A model generated the notes under the pieces. The model saw nothing but the letters and a program-made list of their open reading frames with translations. It searched no databases and was not told the DNA's origin. The translations under genes were made by a program, and so were the position numbers. A stretch of DNA of 64,000 bases from NCBI RefSeq assembly GCF_020520425.1, contig NC_079488.1, positions 91,121,285 to 91,185,284 of the forward strand. The letters run 5' to 3'. This DNA is from Spinacia oleracea. Its lineage: Eukaryota > Streptophyta > Magnoliopsida > Caryophyllales > Amaranthaceae. This document shows positions 10,433 to 22,713 of the stretch, piece by piece (within the stretch, counting starts at the first letter, position 1; each line of letters starts with the position of its first letter).

Positions 10433-13400
10433 GTGGCGCTAGAAGGAGGGGAATCCCAGACCTTGCTTCTGAAAGACCTACCCTCTCACGCAATGACCGA
10501 GTCAAGCGAACCGATAATCCAGCAGATAGAACCACCCACCTCAAAAAACAACCAGAGAACCACAAATGTACCCTTGTTCGGCATGCCTCAGAGTCTTGGT
10601 CCTCCAAGAGAGACACCACAACCCAGAGCTATGGCAACCCCTAGCCAGGGCCAGGGTATCCCAATTCCAACCAGTGCTTCACTAGCACGATTGGGGGCAC
10701 AGTTCTCACCCGACCAGATGCGCACAGCAATAGAAGTCCTGACATTCCTTACTCAAACAACCCCACAAGCCCAGGTCATGAGAACAGCCCCAGAGGTTGA
10801 GGTTGAGCAGAGGAGAAAACGTCCCAGACCCCAGCATAGTCCGAATGTTTGGAGGAGGAATCTTCAGCAGGACATGGAAGGGGCTGATAATCAAGAGTAT
10901 GAAGCAGAGAGTATCACACCAAGCAGAGCTCAACCCCGGGCAAGGACTGAACAAGCACCCAGTCAAAGACACCACTCCATGTCAGGTATGCCCAATCCCA
11001 TCCGAGCAGTAGTTAAACCTGATAATTCTCCCTTCTGCGATGAAATACTCTCTGAAGGAATGGAAAAGATAAAAATGCCCACCTGAAAATACTCCGGAAA
11101 GACAGACCCAACGAATCACCTCTCTGCCTTTGGGGGACACATGATGCTATATACCAACACAGACTCTATGTGGTGTAAGGTCTTTCCTTCCACTCTTGAG
11201 GGGATGGCACAGAGCTGGTTTGGTAAAATACCCAAAGGCACCATAACATCTTTCCGGCAGCTAGCTATCTTGTTTCGCACCCAATACGTGGCAAACATTG
11301 CCAGAGAAAGGATGACAGGGGAGCTGATGTCAGTCATCCAGGGGCCTCAGGAATCTCTGAGGGAATACATATCCAGATTCAATATGGAGGCGTCAAATAT
11401 ACCCAAGTTGCAGCAAGAGGTAGCAGTCCTGGCCATGATGACTGGTCTGCGGGATGGAGAGTTCAAGAGTTATCTGGGCAGAAAATCATTCACAACCCTG
11501 GCAGAGGTACTGGGAAAAGCGAATGAATTTATAAAGAGTGAAGAAATTGGCAGAGCAACCTCACGTCGATATGTGGCAAGTGAGAACAATTACGGTAGTC
11601 AGAGCAAGAAAGAGCCATACAAAAAAGAATACTCAGACAGAAGAGAAAACCCACAGCCAAGAAGAGACTGGCAGGGACCAGGCAGAGGCAAAGGTAACGA
11701 GTTTAAAACTGAGAAAAGGGGGAAGTTTAATGAGTATACCCCCTTAGTGGCATCCAGAACTCAAATTTTTGCCATCAGCAAAGAAGACGAGAAGTGGCAG
11801 AGACCTCCCAAAATGTACAACAAGTACAGGGACCCAAAAAAGTACTGTGACTTTCACAGAGACCATGGCCACCTCACAGAAGAGTGCACTCATTTGAAGG
11901 ATAATATCGAAGATCTGATCCGGAGGGGATACTTGACTCAATTCAAAGCAAAAAGCTCGTATAGCAGGACCTATGAAAACAGAGATAATGATAATAGGTC
12001 CGACAATAAGAAGGCGGAACCCAAGCAGAGCTACCCAGCAGACCAAAAGAGAATGGGCGACATCTTGGTCATAACAGGAGGGCCAGTTTACGCGGGAACC
12101 ACTGTTAGCGGGGCCAAGGCCAGTGTGAGCGAATTCAAACACCAGGTTAATTACCATAATTCTGGCAGGTGGCCCGCCCCTCCAAAAATCCCGCAGTGCA
12201 CTTTCACAGAGGAGGACTGTAAAGGCATAATATACCCCCATGACGACCCCATGGTACTAGCCCTGAATGTAGCAAACAGAAAAATCCACCGTATTCTGAT
12301 AGACGGAGGTAGCTCTGCGAACATCTTATTCTGGCCTGCTTTCCAAGAGTTGCAAATTGATGAGAAATATGTAAAACCAGTCAATTACCCAGTAATCGGA
12401 TTCACAGGAGCCACAGTGATACCAGAGGGGATAGTCAGTTTGCCGGTGCAGATTGGCCAAGGGAAGGATATCAAGGATATCATGGTAGACTTCATGATTG
12501 TGAAAGTCCCCGCAGCCTACAACGTCATTCTGGGCAGACCATTCATCCATGACGCAGGGGCTGTAGTCTCCACTTATCACCTTACCATGATGTATACGAC
12601 AAATGATGGCCGCTCAGCCAAGGTAAAAGGCAGTCAGGAGCAGGCCAAGAAGTGCTACCACACTGCGCTAAAACAACCACCCAGACCCCCACCACTGGCA
12701 GAAGAAGAACTTCCCCAATCTCGAAAAAGAAAGAGAGCAGAGCGCAAAAAAGACAAGTTGTTAAGCATGGAAAACTTCGAGCATCGGGAGGAAGGTCTGT
12801 TGGAACCTACGCCAACTGACGAAACTGAGGAGATAGAATTAGAGGAAGGGTTGACAGATCGGACGGTTCGAATTGGCACAGACGTAGATCTATCCCTCAG
12901 AGTGAACCTCATCGGTCTGCTGAGAGAGCACGCAGACATATTTGCTTTCTCAGCGGACGAAATGCCAGGGATTGACCCCAGTGTTATGGTCCATAGACTG
13001 AATGTCAGCAGAGAAGTTAGGCCAGTGAAACAGAAGAAAAGAAATTTTTCGACAGAGAAGAATGTGGCCATCCAAGAAGAAATCAACAAATTGCTAGCAG
13101 CCAAGTTCATAGAAGAGTGCGATTACCCAGAATGGCTGGCTAACGTTGTGATGGTAAAGAAAGCAAACGGTCAATGGAGGATGTGTGTAGACTTCACGGA
13201 CCTAAACAAGGCCTGTCCGAAAGACTGTTACCCATTTCCCAGAATAGACCAGCTGGTTGATTCCACCAGTGGACACGCTCTCTTGAGTTTCATGGATGCA
13301 TTTTCCGGCTACCATCAGATCAGTTTACTCGAATCAGATCGTAAGAAAGCTGCTTTCATCACAGACGCTGGAGTTTATAACTACAAAGCTATGCCATTCG

Positions 13401-16019
13401 GCCTGAAAAATGCGGGTGCAACCTACCAAAAGCTTGTAGATAAGATATTCGCACAACAAAAGGGCCGGAATGTGGAAGTATATGTGGATGATTCCATAGT
13501 CAAGAGCAAAAAAGAGGCCAATCACATCGCAGACCTGCGAGAAACATTTGCTACGTTGAGACAGTACGGCATGAAACTAAACCCAAAGAAATGTGTGTTC
13601 GGTGTTAAGTCAGGAAAGTTCCTGGGATTTCTGGTCAGTGAAAGGGGAATAGATGCCAACCCAGAGAAGGTGGAGGCCATACTCAACTTGCCAGAGCCAA
13701 AGAACATACGAGATGTGCAGAGATTAACGGGAAAGATGGCAGCACTCACTCGTTTTATCAGTAAATCCGCAGATAGATCCCTCCCATTTTTTCAGGTACT
13801 GAAAGGCAACAAAACATTCAAGTGGGAAGCAGAGCAAAAAAAGGCATTCGCAGAGGTAAAGAATCACCTAAAGAGCCTCCCAACAATAGCCAGACCAGAA
13901 GTAGGAGATGTTTTGCAGTTGTACATCTCGGCCTCCAAAAAGACTGTAGCAGCAGCCTTAATAGTGGAAAAGGACAAAGCCCAACAACCAGTATATTTCG
14001 TCAGTCACATTCTCAACCCCGCAGAGCAGAGGTACCCACTGATCGAAAAAATGGCCTTCGCAATTATGATAGCTGCCAGGAAGCTGAAACCATACTTCGA
14101 CGCTCACAAGGTACAAGTATTGACAAATCAGCCTTTGGAGAAATCATTGCGAAGGCTGGATACCTCAGGCAGATTGCTGAAATGGGCGGTAGAACTCTCA
14201 GAGTACGATATTGAATACAGGCCAAGAACGGCCATAAAGGCACAGGCATTAGCAGACTTCATAGCTGAGGCATCGTACGAAGAAGAAGAAGAACCTCTGG
14301 GGACCTGGCAGATATATGTAGATGGCTCAGCCGCAGTAACAGGGTCAGGAGCAGGCATTATAATGACTTCACCAGAAGGTAATGTCTTTGAATATGCCAT
14401 AAAGTTCAAATTCAAAGCCTCAAATAATGAAGCAGAGTACGAAGCAGCGATCGCAGGCATTCAAATGTGCAAGGCAGCGGATGCTAAGAAAATCGTGTTG
14501 AAAACAGATTCCCAATTAGTGGCCAGTCAGTATAAAGGCGAGTATGAAGCTCGAGAACCGTCCATGCAGAGGTATCTGGCACTGATGAAAGAAGCAGTAG
14601 CCCAGTTGGAAAGCTTCGAGATCCAATTGGTCCCCAGGGCAGAGAATAGCCAAGCAGATGCTCTCTCAAAATTAGCAAGCTCTTCGCTGCAAGACCTGGA
14701 AAGAACAGTGATGGTGGAAGTACAGGAAGAGAAGAGTATCGATAAGAGACCCATGGTAAATGCCATCAGCACAGAGCCTCAGTGGTACGACAGTATAGTA
14801 TCATACAAGCTTGGCAGGGGTCTCCCCACAGCAGAGCCAGAACAGAAGAAGATAAAGCGAAATGAGCACTGGTTTGTGATCTACCAGGGCAGATTGTACA
14901 AAAAATCCTTCTCCCTACCCCTGCTGAGATGCGTCTCAACGGAGGAATCACAGAGAATCATTGAAGAAATTCATGAGGGCATATGCGGTAATCATATTGG
15001 GGGTAGAACACTAGCTTTGAAAGCCCTCAGGGCAGGGTACTATTGGCCAACTATGGTGAGTGACTCGCAATCATACGTGAAGAAATGCGACAAATGCCAA
15101 AAGTTCGCTCCAGTAATCAATCAGCCCTCAAATGATCTGCAACCAATCGTCAATCCCATACCATTCGCTCAGTGGGGAATGGACATCCTGGGTCCGTTTA
15201 CAGCCGCGAGTGGAGGAAGAAGATACCTGATCGTGGCAGTGGATTATTTCACCAAATGGATAGAAGAAGAGCCCACAAAAAGCATAACAGCGAAACGAAT
15301 GAAAGACTTCATCTGGAGAAACATCATCACAAGATTTGGCATCCCAGAAAGTTTGGTCTTTGATCACGGGACACAATTCGATTGCACACCGGTAAAAGAT
15401 TATTGCGCAGAGCTAAGAATCAAATTTGCTTACGCATCAGTATGCCACCCACAGAGCAATTGGACAGGCCGAGGCGGCGAACAAACAGATCCTTGGAGCT
15501 CTGCGAAAGAAAATAGAGGATTTTAAGGGTGCATGGGCAGACCTCATACCAGAAATTTTGTGGTCCAATAGAACAACTGAGAAGGAGGCGACAGGAGAAA
15601 GTCCCTACAAGTTAGCCTTTGGAACAGAAGCAGTATTACCGGTGGAGGTTGGCCTGCCCAGTTTCAGAGTGCAGTACTATGATGAAAGCACTAATGAACA
15701 ACTCATGAGGGAATCGTTAGACCTTCTGCCAGAGGTAAGGTTGCTAGCAGAGCTGAGGCTCACAGCAAACAAAGAGAGAATGAGCAGAGCTTACAATAAA
15801 AGAGTCAAGCACAGGCCTATGCATGTGGGAGACCTGGTACTTAGACGAACATCAGCTACAGGAAAGGGCAAGGCAGAGGGGAAATTCACTGCAAATTGGG
15901 AAGGACCATACCAGATCACAAGGGAGATAGCCCCTGGCTCATATCATCTTATGACAATGGATGGAAAAGAGCTAAAGAATAGTTGGAACGCCAACATGCT
16001 CAAAAAATACTATGTTTAG
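10433..16019 (+). mobile_element. gag-pol region of the Tat-lineage element (fossil, about two breaks)
   Basis: Recognisable parts in order: a Gag capsid-like region (about 11150-11600), a CCHC-like knuckle with C-x2-H-x3-H-x4-C spacing (about 11850), an aspartic protease with IDGGSSANILF (about 12300), reverse transcriptase with YVDDSIV (about 13480), an RNase H (about 13900-14150), a second RNase H starting IYVDGSA (about 14310), the HHCC integrase zinc region (about 14970-15110) and the integrase core with GMDILGPF (about 15175 onward). The order protease-RT-RNase H-integrase defines Ty3/gypsy, and the doubled RNase H defines the Tat lineage. Confidence 0.9.
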
Positions 16020-16248
16020 TACAGATGAACTATATAATGATAAGGCAGGATAAGCCAAAATTATCCCTCTTTGTACTCCTTCTTACAGAATACATATAAT
16101 AAAATGAGCTTGGCGGTTCCAAGAAAAGATAAAGTAATAAGCAAAGCACGACGTAACTTAGAAATACGTCATGATACACACATTCAACAGATGACTTGAC
16201 TTGATCACTCAAGTCAGCTGAAGAACAGTGTCATGATGAATTTCTAAG

Positions 16249-16735
16249 TTAGAATATCGCAGAGCAATTTCTGAGTTTTGCCTTGGCTAGAACCAAGACA
16301 ATTCAAAATTGGAAACAGCCCAAAAGGCTAGTTAGAATATCGCAGAGCAATTTCTGAGTTTTGCCTTGGCTAGAACCAAGACAATTCAAAATTGGAAACA
16401 GCCCAAAAGGCTAGTTAGAATATCGCAGAGCAATTTCTGAGTTTTGCCTTGGCTAGAACCAAGACAATTCAAAATTGGAAACAGCCCAAAAGGCTAGTTA
16501 GAATATCGCAGAGCAATTTCCGAGTTTTGCCTTGGCTAGAACCAAGACAATTCAAAATTGGAAGCAGCCCAAAAAGCTTATTTAAAATACGCAAAGCAAT
16601 GTCCGAGTTCTTGCCTTGACCAAAGCCAAAGCAATTCAAGGTTGAAGGTAGCTCAAAAGGCTAGCTAGAATACCGCACAAATGTCACAGAGCAGTCCCTA
16701 AGTTTGCCTTGGCAAAAAGCCAAGACAATTCAGAA
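16249..16735. repeat. 83-bp tandem repeat inside the LTR element
   Basis: Four near-identical units start at about 16251, 16334, 16417 and 16500, each containing 'agaatatcgcagagcaattt' and 'gccttggctagaaccaagac'. Two more diverged units follow to about 16735. Each unit holds the inverted pair 'cttggc...gccaag'-type sequence, so single-stranded copies could fold. It lies between pol and the antisense region. Confidence 0.9.
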
Positions 16736-17119
16736 AGAGAGATAATAATAAAACATGCTATAAAGCTTGACTTTGATCAAGGCTAGAACTTCCAAAAGAC
16801 AAACAAGATATCAAAAATTGGCTAAGTACCTAGAAAAAACACGTATATCAAATGCCGGCGGCTATACCTTCATTAAAAACCAAGGAAACAAATAAAGTAC
16901 AGCCCTACAAAATGGCTCTGGGCAGTAAATACACCAGCCCAGCTCAAGAATATCTGAGAAGAAAGGCAGAAATGAACTAACTGTAAATTGTTCCAAAAAC
17001 AGAATGGCACAAACGCCACCACCCAACAGGGCAAACCCTAAATAATATTGTCTAAAAAACTAAACTATTACATAACAGGCCCAGTCACACAAGAAGAACA
17101 GGGGGATAGCCGCCACACC

Positions 17120-18931
17120 CATTATTCGTCATTGCCTGCAACATCATCTTCATCTGAGAAAGGCAAATCTCCAGGGTGAATGTTCTCGACGCAGAAGTCG
17201 GGCACATCACTAGGCTCTACGGCATGACCCTCAGCAGCTTCAGCCTCCCGCAGTTCTTTAAGAATGGTAAGGTGTAGGCCAGCAAGCCAGTCCTCTTCGA
17301 TTAAACTCCAATCAAACTGCGGATATTTGTGCTTGATTATGAGAGAGGCCGCTTTCCACCCGCCATCATACCTCTGCGTTAGAAGGGCATACTGAGCGTC
17401 AGAGCGACAAAATTCTCGCACAGCAGCAGCCACCTCCTTCTGCACAGAAAGGCGAAGTTCTGCCAGCTCATCAGCATGCCTCTGCTCAACAAAGCTTAGC
17501 TGCTCCGCCAAATCCTCAGTGCGCTTCCTCTCCGCCTCCACCTCCGCCTGAGCTTTAGCTAAATTCTCCCCAGTTAGACGCAGAGCTACAACCTCACTAG
17601 CCAAGTTGTCTCTTTCGACGGATATCGTCTGAACATTGGCATTGGCAATAGTGAGGGAGGAGGATGCTCTTTCGTTTTCCAAAGTCAGGTCTCGGATCTG
17701 CTTATCCTTTTCTTCAAGAAGAGCAAGATGTTCATCATGCTTCCTCTGATAGAAAAAAAAGAAGTCACAGAGCTCCTTCACAGCAACCCCAGCCTGCAAG
17801 TAATAAAAAAAAAAATGGCTAAGTACAAAAACATGCAAAAAATGGCTAAGTACAAAAACATGCAAAAAATGGCTAAGTATAAAAACAGCATAGATTCAAA
17901 AGCTTCTTACCTCTAGCACTTTCTGGCAGGCATTAGCCCCAGGGGTGTAAACACGCTCAAGGGGGCGGTCAGCTGGCAGTGTTAACCCCTTCAGCATCCG
18001 GTATGCCAACGTTCCGCCTTTCTCTGGGAAGCTGGCATACAAAGACTCGTTAGCTCTAACATCCCAGTGAGGAGCGAAGATGTCATCGCTAATCGGCGCA
18101 GGGGAGAAACAGGCAGCCAACTCAGGGTTCACCGCAGGGCGAACATCAATGGCCTCCTTCTCCAAAAATTCCCCGTTCCTAATATTCACAAAAGCAGGAA
18201 CAGAGGACTCAGGCAACCTCAGTTGCTCCTCCAAGTAAGCAGCAAGAGCAGCAGATGAAGTAGGAAGAGAAGCGGTGCTCTGGTTAGCAGGGGCAGAAGC
18301 TTGGGCCTGCTCCTGCGAGCGAGAACTCTCCCCAGTGCAAATGCGCTTACCTGGGCGCTGCACAAAAGGGACGTCCTGCTCCTCGGCCACAATCTCCACC
18401 TGCTCGGAGATAGAGGAATTCACAACTTGGTCAGGATGAGCAGATTGCAATTGGTCTGCAGCAGTTCGCGTAACGTCAACAGAAACGCTTTCCGTCTCAG
18501 GACGAGGCCGACGTTGGCCCGCAATATTACCTCCTCCCCGTGTGGTCTGACCACGCCAAGCAGAAGCAGATATAGAAGGGGTAGCCCGAGAAACAGGGGC
18601 AGAACGTGGCGTTGAGGTGCTCGCCCCAGCGGTTATTCCTGCAGAGCCCCCCCCCCTGCTAGTGCGGCTAGCCACAGAGCCCCCACCTCTAGCAGTACGA
18701 CTAGCAGCAGAACTCCCCCCTCGAACAGTGCGTCGAGAGCTTGCTCTGCGTCCGCCAACAACATCAGCTATGGTACGATAAGCATTAGCGGGGTCTTCAG
18801 CTGACTCGTTAGTCTGAGGGGTTCCATCAACAGCTAAACCCAAGGAGCTCATATCAAGGTGTTGACGACCTAGCAGGACAAGGAAACATAAGAAGATGTT
18901 ATTTAAACCCAGGGAGCTCATATCAAAAAGG

Positions 18932-18992
<61 letters not shown>

Positions 18993-20400
18993 TGTACCAT
19001 GAGGATGAGTGTTGCACAAGTGCATAGCGGAAAGAACATCATTCCGCAGAATATACATCGACTGAGGCAGCCAATTCTTAGGGGCACGACCGACGTCCTT
19101 TCCGTTCGCGTCGCGCTTAATCACTGAGTCGAACCACTCATAAGCAGCATCCTCCAAGTTATGACCAACCAAAACCTCCACACCCTCCATCTTGCCATTT
19201 GGAGGAACAAAGCTACGAGGCAAAGGAAAGTCAGCGGGAACTCGAAGCCAGAAGAATCGACCTTTCCAATCCCTCTGCCCAGTAGGGTTGCCCAAGCAGG
19301 TCATTTTGCCTCGAGCAGTGTAAGTGGTAAACCAACCAATGCTCCCTTCCTTATTATCACTGCTTCGAATACAGTGCAGTCGTTTGCACAAAGAGAGAGT
19401 CTCAGGGAAGCCTTTGAAACGCACCACCCACAAGTAGCAGACCAAAGTCCGTATAGCAAACGGATGAAGCTGCGCCAGGCAAACATTAAAAGCCTTCAAA
19501 AATTTGGCCAAGGTTGGATCCAAGGGAAAGCGCAGCCCAAAGTCCAGATGATATGAATACAACCCAATATGACCAGGGGGAGGAGCAGTAATACGAGCAT
19601 CATCTGCGGGGACAACCAGCTCGTATCCAGGGGGAAAAGCATAAAGCTCCCTTCCAACACCAGGATAATCATGTTGACGAGCTGCTTTGAGCCAATCCAC
19701 ATCCGGCGCAGCGTTTAAGGGACCATATGAAACTTCAGGAGCTAAATAACTCTCAGTGGAGCCAACGGGCAGATCTTCCTCAACATACAACGGAAACGGT
19801 CGGAGAAGCCCCACCTCCTCGAGAATAGGATTCTCAGGATGATGCTCTGCGTCGCCGCAACCACTGCTAGGACCACTTGCCATCGGAGAACGTCTGCGGT
19901 AAACATGCAACGACCCATCAGTACTCCCAATAAAAGGCCCGTCTAGTTGATCAAAACTGTCCAACCAAGCTACTTCGGCCAGGGGTTGGATGTCTAGCCC
20001 AATAGGGGCATTAAGGGGAGGGTTCAATCGAACCGCACTGGCCAAATGTTCATGGCGCAGTTCTCTAAGACGTTGACGAAGGGCAGGAGTAGGCCCTGAC
20101 ACAACAGGCGTAGCCCTGCCAGCGACGGGGGACACACCCCCAGAGGAAGACCCACTGGAGATAGATATCACCGCAGGCTCAGAACGAGGGATAACATCAT
20201 GCATAGACTTAGTTCTATTCTCTGCTACTGTCCTACCCTCTTCATCAGAGGGTAAAGAGACAGAGGAAGGGGAAGAAGGAGAATATGGCTCGGAGGAATC
20301 GCTCATATACCCAGGGCTACTAGGGTTGGCACTATCAGAGGTATCAGACATGTTGACTGAAAGAAAAAAGAAGAAAGAAAGAAGAATAAACAAAGGGTAG
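17120..20400 (-). mobile_element. Antisense gene region of the Tat-lineage element (plant 'putative gypsy type transposon' domain plus coiled coil)
   Basis: Long open stretches lie on the strand opposite to gag-pol. The first (about 19000-20350) has a Ser/Pro-rich acidic start, then a folded region with PPPGHIGLYSYHLDFGLRFP and TLVCYLWVVRF. This matches my memory of the Pfam domain named 'putative gypsy type transposon', known from extra antisense frames of Tat elements. The middle stretch (about 17900-18850) is rich in Arg/Gly/Ser repeats (ASRTARGGGS). The last (17122-17800) is a Glu-rich coiled coil with an acidic C-terminus. The stretches are separated by T-rich gaps bordered by GT and AG in the right sense, so splicing is likely. 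Function unknown. Confidence 0.7.
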
Positions 20401-20554
20401 AAGGAGAAAAGTCAAGGCAAAACGACAGAGAAAAAAGAGCAAAACGACACAAAAATATACATGCAATGTAAAAATAAAAAAAATAAAAAAAAAAAAAAAC
20501 AGAAGAGAAAAGGAAGAAGAAGACGAAAAACTCCAAGAAACGCAGAAATGGCGA

Positions 20555-20592
<38 letters not shown>

Positions 20593-20997
20593 ACAAACAC
20601 TCCCACATTTCATTCAAAGAACACATACCACAAAAAACCCACAAAAATTACTAAAACAGTTGAATGTACATGCAAAACCAAAGAATGCAGCAAAGAAAAA
20701 GCAAAAGAATTACCTGGAAAAGAGAAGGGCGAAGAAAAAGGTTCAACAATGGCGGACTAGAAACCCTCGAAGAAAAACACGAACCCAGAAAATCTCGACA
20801 ATTTCAGAAGAAAACACCACCACCAGCGGATGCGAAATCACCAGAATAATACGAAAACACAAGAAAGCAAAGAACTTGGAGTTAGAGTGCTCGGGAAATG
20901 GCGAAATTAAGTTCAAAGCAAAGTAAAGTTAGAGGAGAGTAAGAAAATGAAGAAGGTAAGAAAGAGGAGAGAGAAAAAGAAAGTAACTGAAACCCGT

Positions 20998-21006
20998 ATT
21001 TAAAAG
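20998..21006 (-). promoter_or_regulatory. Possible TATA box of the antisense gene
   Basis: On the minus strand the sequence reads TTTTAAATAC, about 640 bases upstream of the first antisense start codon. The intervening leader is T-rich. Position and sequence suit an antisense promoter, but this is inference only. Confidence 0.35.
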
Positions 21007-21131
21007 GAGAATTAAACGGCCAAGATTTGAAGACCCTTCAAGTCACCTACCTGGATGAAGGACACGTGGGGCGCAATAAACCATGACGGTTTATTTTCCT
21101 TCCAAATGCTAACTACAGTAAAACCACGACG

Positions 21132-21171
<40 letters not shown>

Positions 21172-21199
21172 GTACCGACAATCGCGCAAGTTATGACTG

Positions 21200-21325
21200 G
21201 AAAGAGCAGGTCTAACTCCAAGTAGTCAGCCCTACTCTTGGGGACTAGTTATACAGGATGCAGCCAAAGAACACTGAAAGAGCAGGTCTAACTCCAAGTA
21301 GTCAGCCCTACTCTTGGGGACTAGT
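21200..21325. repeat. 76-bp direct repeat ending in the polypurine region
   Basis: 'gaaagagcaggtctaactcc' starts at 21200 and again at 21276, each followed by 'ctcttggggactagtt'. The second copy directly abuts the 3' LTR, so its 'cttggggactag' is the likely polypurine primer; the first copy is a duplicate of it. Homopolymer A runs at 18932-18988, 20559-20590 and 21137-21170 lie upstream. Confidence 0.75.
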
Positions 21326-21809
21326 TGTACGGAGTAGAAGTGACCTAGCAGATCATTCATGTCACAGCAGACCATCGGACGTCAGATAAGACAGATCAAG
21401 CAAAGCAACCGCAGGAAGTACCTATTGAAAGTACCACAAGTCCTCAAGAACCGCGCAGACCCTTAGGTCTGCGGGGCAACGACCTGCTAGACGACAACAT
21501 AGATACGTCGTTAAGCAAAAGGACAAACAAACAAGTACATCACTAGCGTACACGCGGCAACATCTGAATAGGCCAAAGTACTGAATAGTACGCCTATAAA
21601 TACTGCCGTCCCCATTCATTTGCGGACACGTTCAATACAAGTACAATTCTTAACCCTCTCTACTTTCTCTCTCTAGAACATTATCTCATTTGCTGACTTA
21701 GGCATCGGAGGGGGTTTCCTCGGTTAAACCCCCGAGGTTAGCTTACGTTCGTTCTGTCTGACAGGGCAGCATCACCAAGCAGGGCTCCTCCAGTTCCATA
21801 CCCGGAACA
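21326..21809 (+). repeat. 3' LTR of the Tat-lineage element
   Basis: Identical to 9948-10431 over all 484 bases by visual comparison. It is followed by the target duplication CCTAT at 21810-21814. Confidence 0.93.
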
Positions 21810-22070
21810 CCTATTTATCCAACACCTTCTGTCCTACACTCCTACCCCTTTTCTTCTCTACGTTGTTGCCTGAATTTCTGTATGTATTTCATTAAAAAAA
21901 AAACTGTATTTATTTTGTTTATCTTTTTATTTTTTGATAAAAAAATATTTATTCATTGTAACTTTTTTGACTCTGTTGGATGACTAAATTAAATAAATTT
22001 GTGTTACAAATTCAGTGGGATCTTATTCAATTTTTTTATTTTTATTTGATAATGATAGCTGATTTGTATA

Positions 22071-22320
22071 CTTCCTCCGTTTCGTAAATATCGCACCATT
22101 TAATTTTTTACACTATTCACACTACGACTTTGACCATTTTTTGTGATTCATACGTAAGAAAATTGTAGCCATGTGGGGTCATTAGATTTGTATCGATATA
22201 TATATTTTCTAAATATCAACTTTATAATTTACTTACACACGATTTGAGATATTAAGAATCAAAGTAATGTATTAGGGGAGTAAAAATCAACTATAATACG
22301 ACTTATAAAACGGGTGAAAA
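22071..22320. mobile_element. Stowaway-like MITE (family C)
   Basis: It begins with CTTCCTCCGTTTCGTAAATA after a TA, and carries 'atcgcaccattt...ttgtagccatgtgg'. A sister copy is at 45845-46080. The right end is less well preserved and is placed near 22320. Confidence 0.6.
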
Positions 22321-22467
22321 TTACACTTTGATTTCATAATGGATCAGGTCGTAAATGTTGTATATCAACGACCATACATTTTGGTTGCAGTAATTATAAC
22401 TGTTTGCAACCAAATGAAATTCTCACCACTTTTTCTAAAATATCTTGTCGCAACAAATTAAATACAA

Positions 22468-22642
22468 CCAATTGCTTGTTGGTTTATTGGTGATTGGGGC
22501 TGAACTTGGTAGGGAGAAACCCGTGTTCGATCCCCCGCAACAACAATTGGGAGGGGACTGGAACCTAACCACTCAGAACTCGCCCCGAATCCGGATTAAC
22601 CCTAAGGGTGAACCGGGTGTTAACACCAAAAAAAAAAAAAAC
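22468..22642 (+). mobile_element. tRNA-derived SINE with A-tail
   Basis: A 175-bp unit flanked by AATTAAATACAA at 22456-22467 and 22643-22654. The sequence 'gtgttcgatccc' at about 22523 matches a pol III B box, and 'tggtttattggtgattggg' upstream is a poor A-box candidate. It ends in a 13-base A run. Target duplication, B box and A-tail together define a SINE. It is a different family from the SINEs at 7444 and 45638. Confidence 0.85.
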
Positions 22643-22713
22643 AATTAAATACAAAAAGTTCATCTAAACTAAGGTTTTGTTTGGTATGTCATTTTAGGCA
22701 TTTTAAATGATAA

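Larger units (their letters stand above)
9948..21809 (+). mobile_element. Ty3/gypsy LTR retrotransposon, Tat lineage, near-complete and very young
   Basis: An 11.9-kb element with 484-bp LTRs at both ends that I compared base by base and found identical. It is flanked by the 5-bp duplication CCTAT (9943-9947 and 21810-21814). Order: LTR, primer-binding region, gag-pol region, an 83-bp tandem repeat, a long antisense gene region, a 76-bp repeat next to the polypurine region, LTR. A second RNase H domain after RT, and an antisense gene downstream of pol, are known features of the Tat lineage. The structure is whole; the gag-pol frame has about two breaks. Assuming 1.3e-8 substitutions per site per year, one difference would be expected in about 80,000 years, so the insertion is recent. 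Confidence 0.93.

Noticed and set aside
20461-20926. Lys-rich plus-strand frames near the antisense gene start
   Set aside because: Produced by A-rich leader sequence of the antisense gene; no plausible protein.
22445-22648. 67-codon frame
   Set aside because: It coincides with the SINE, whose B box, A-tail and target duplication explain the sequence.
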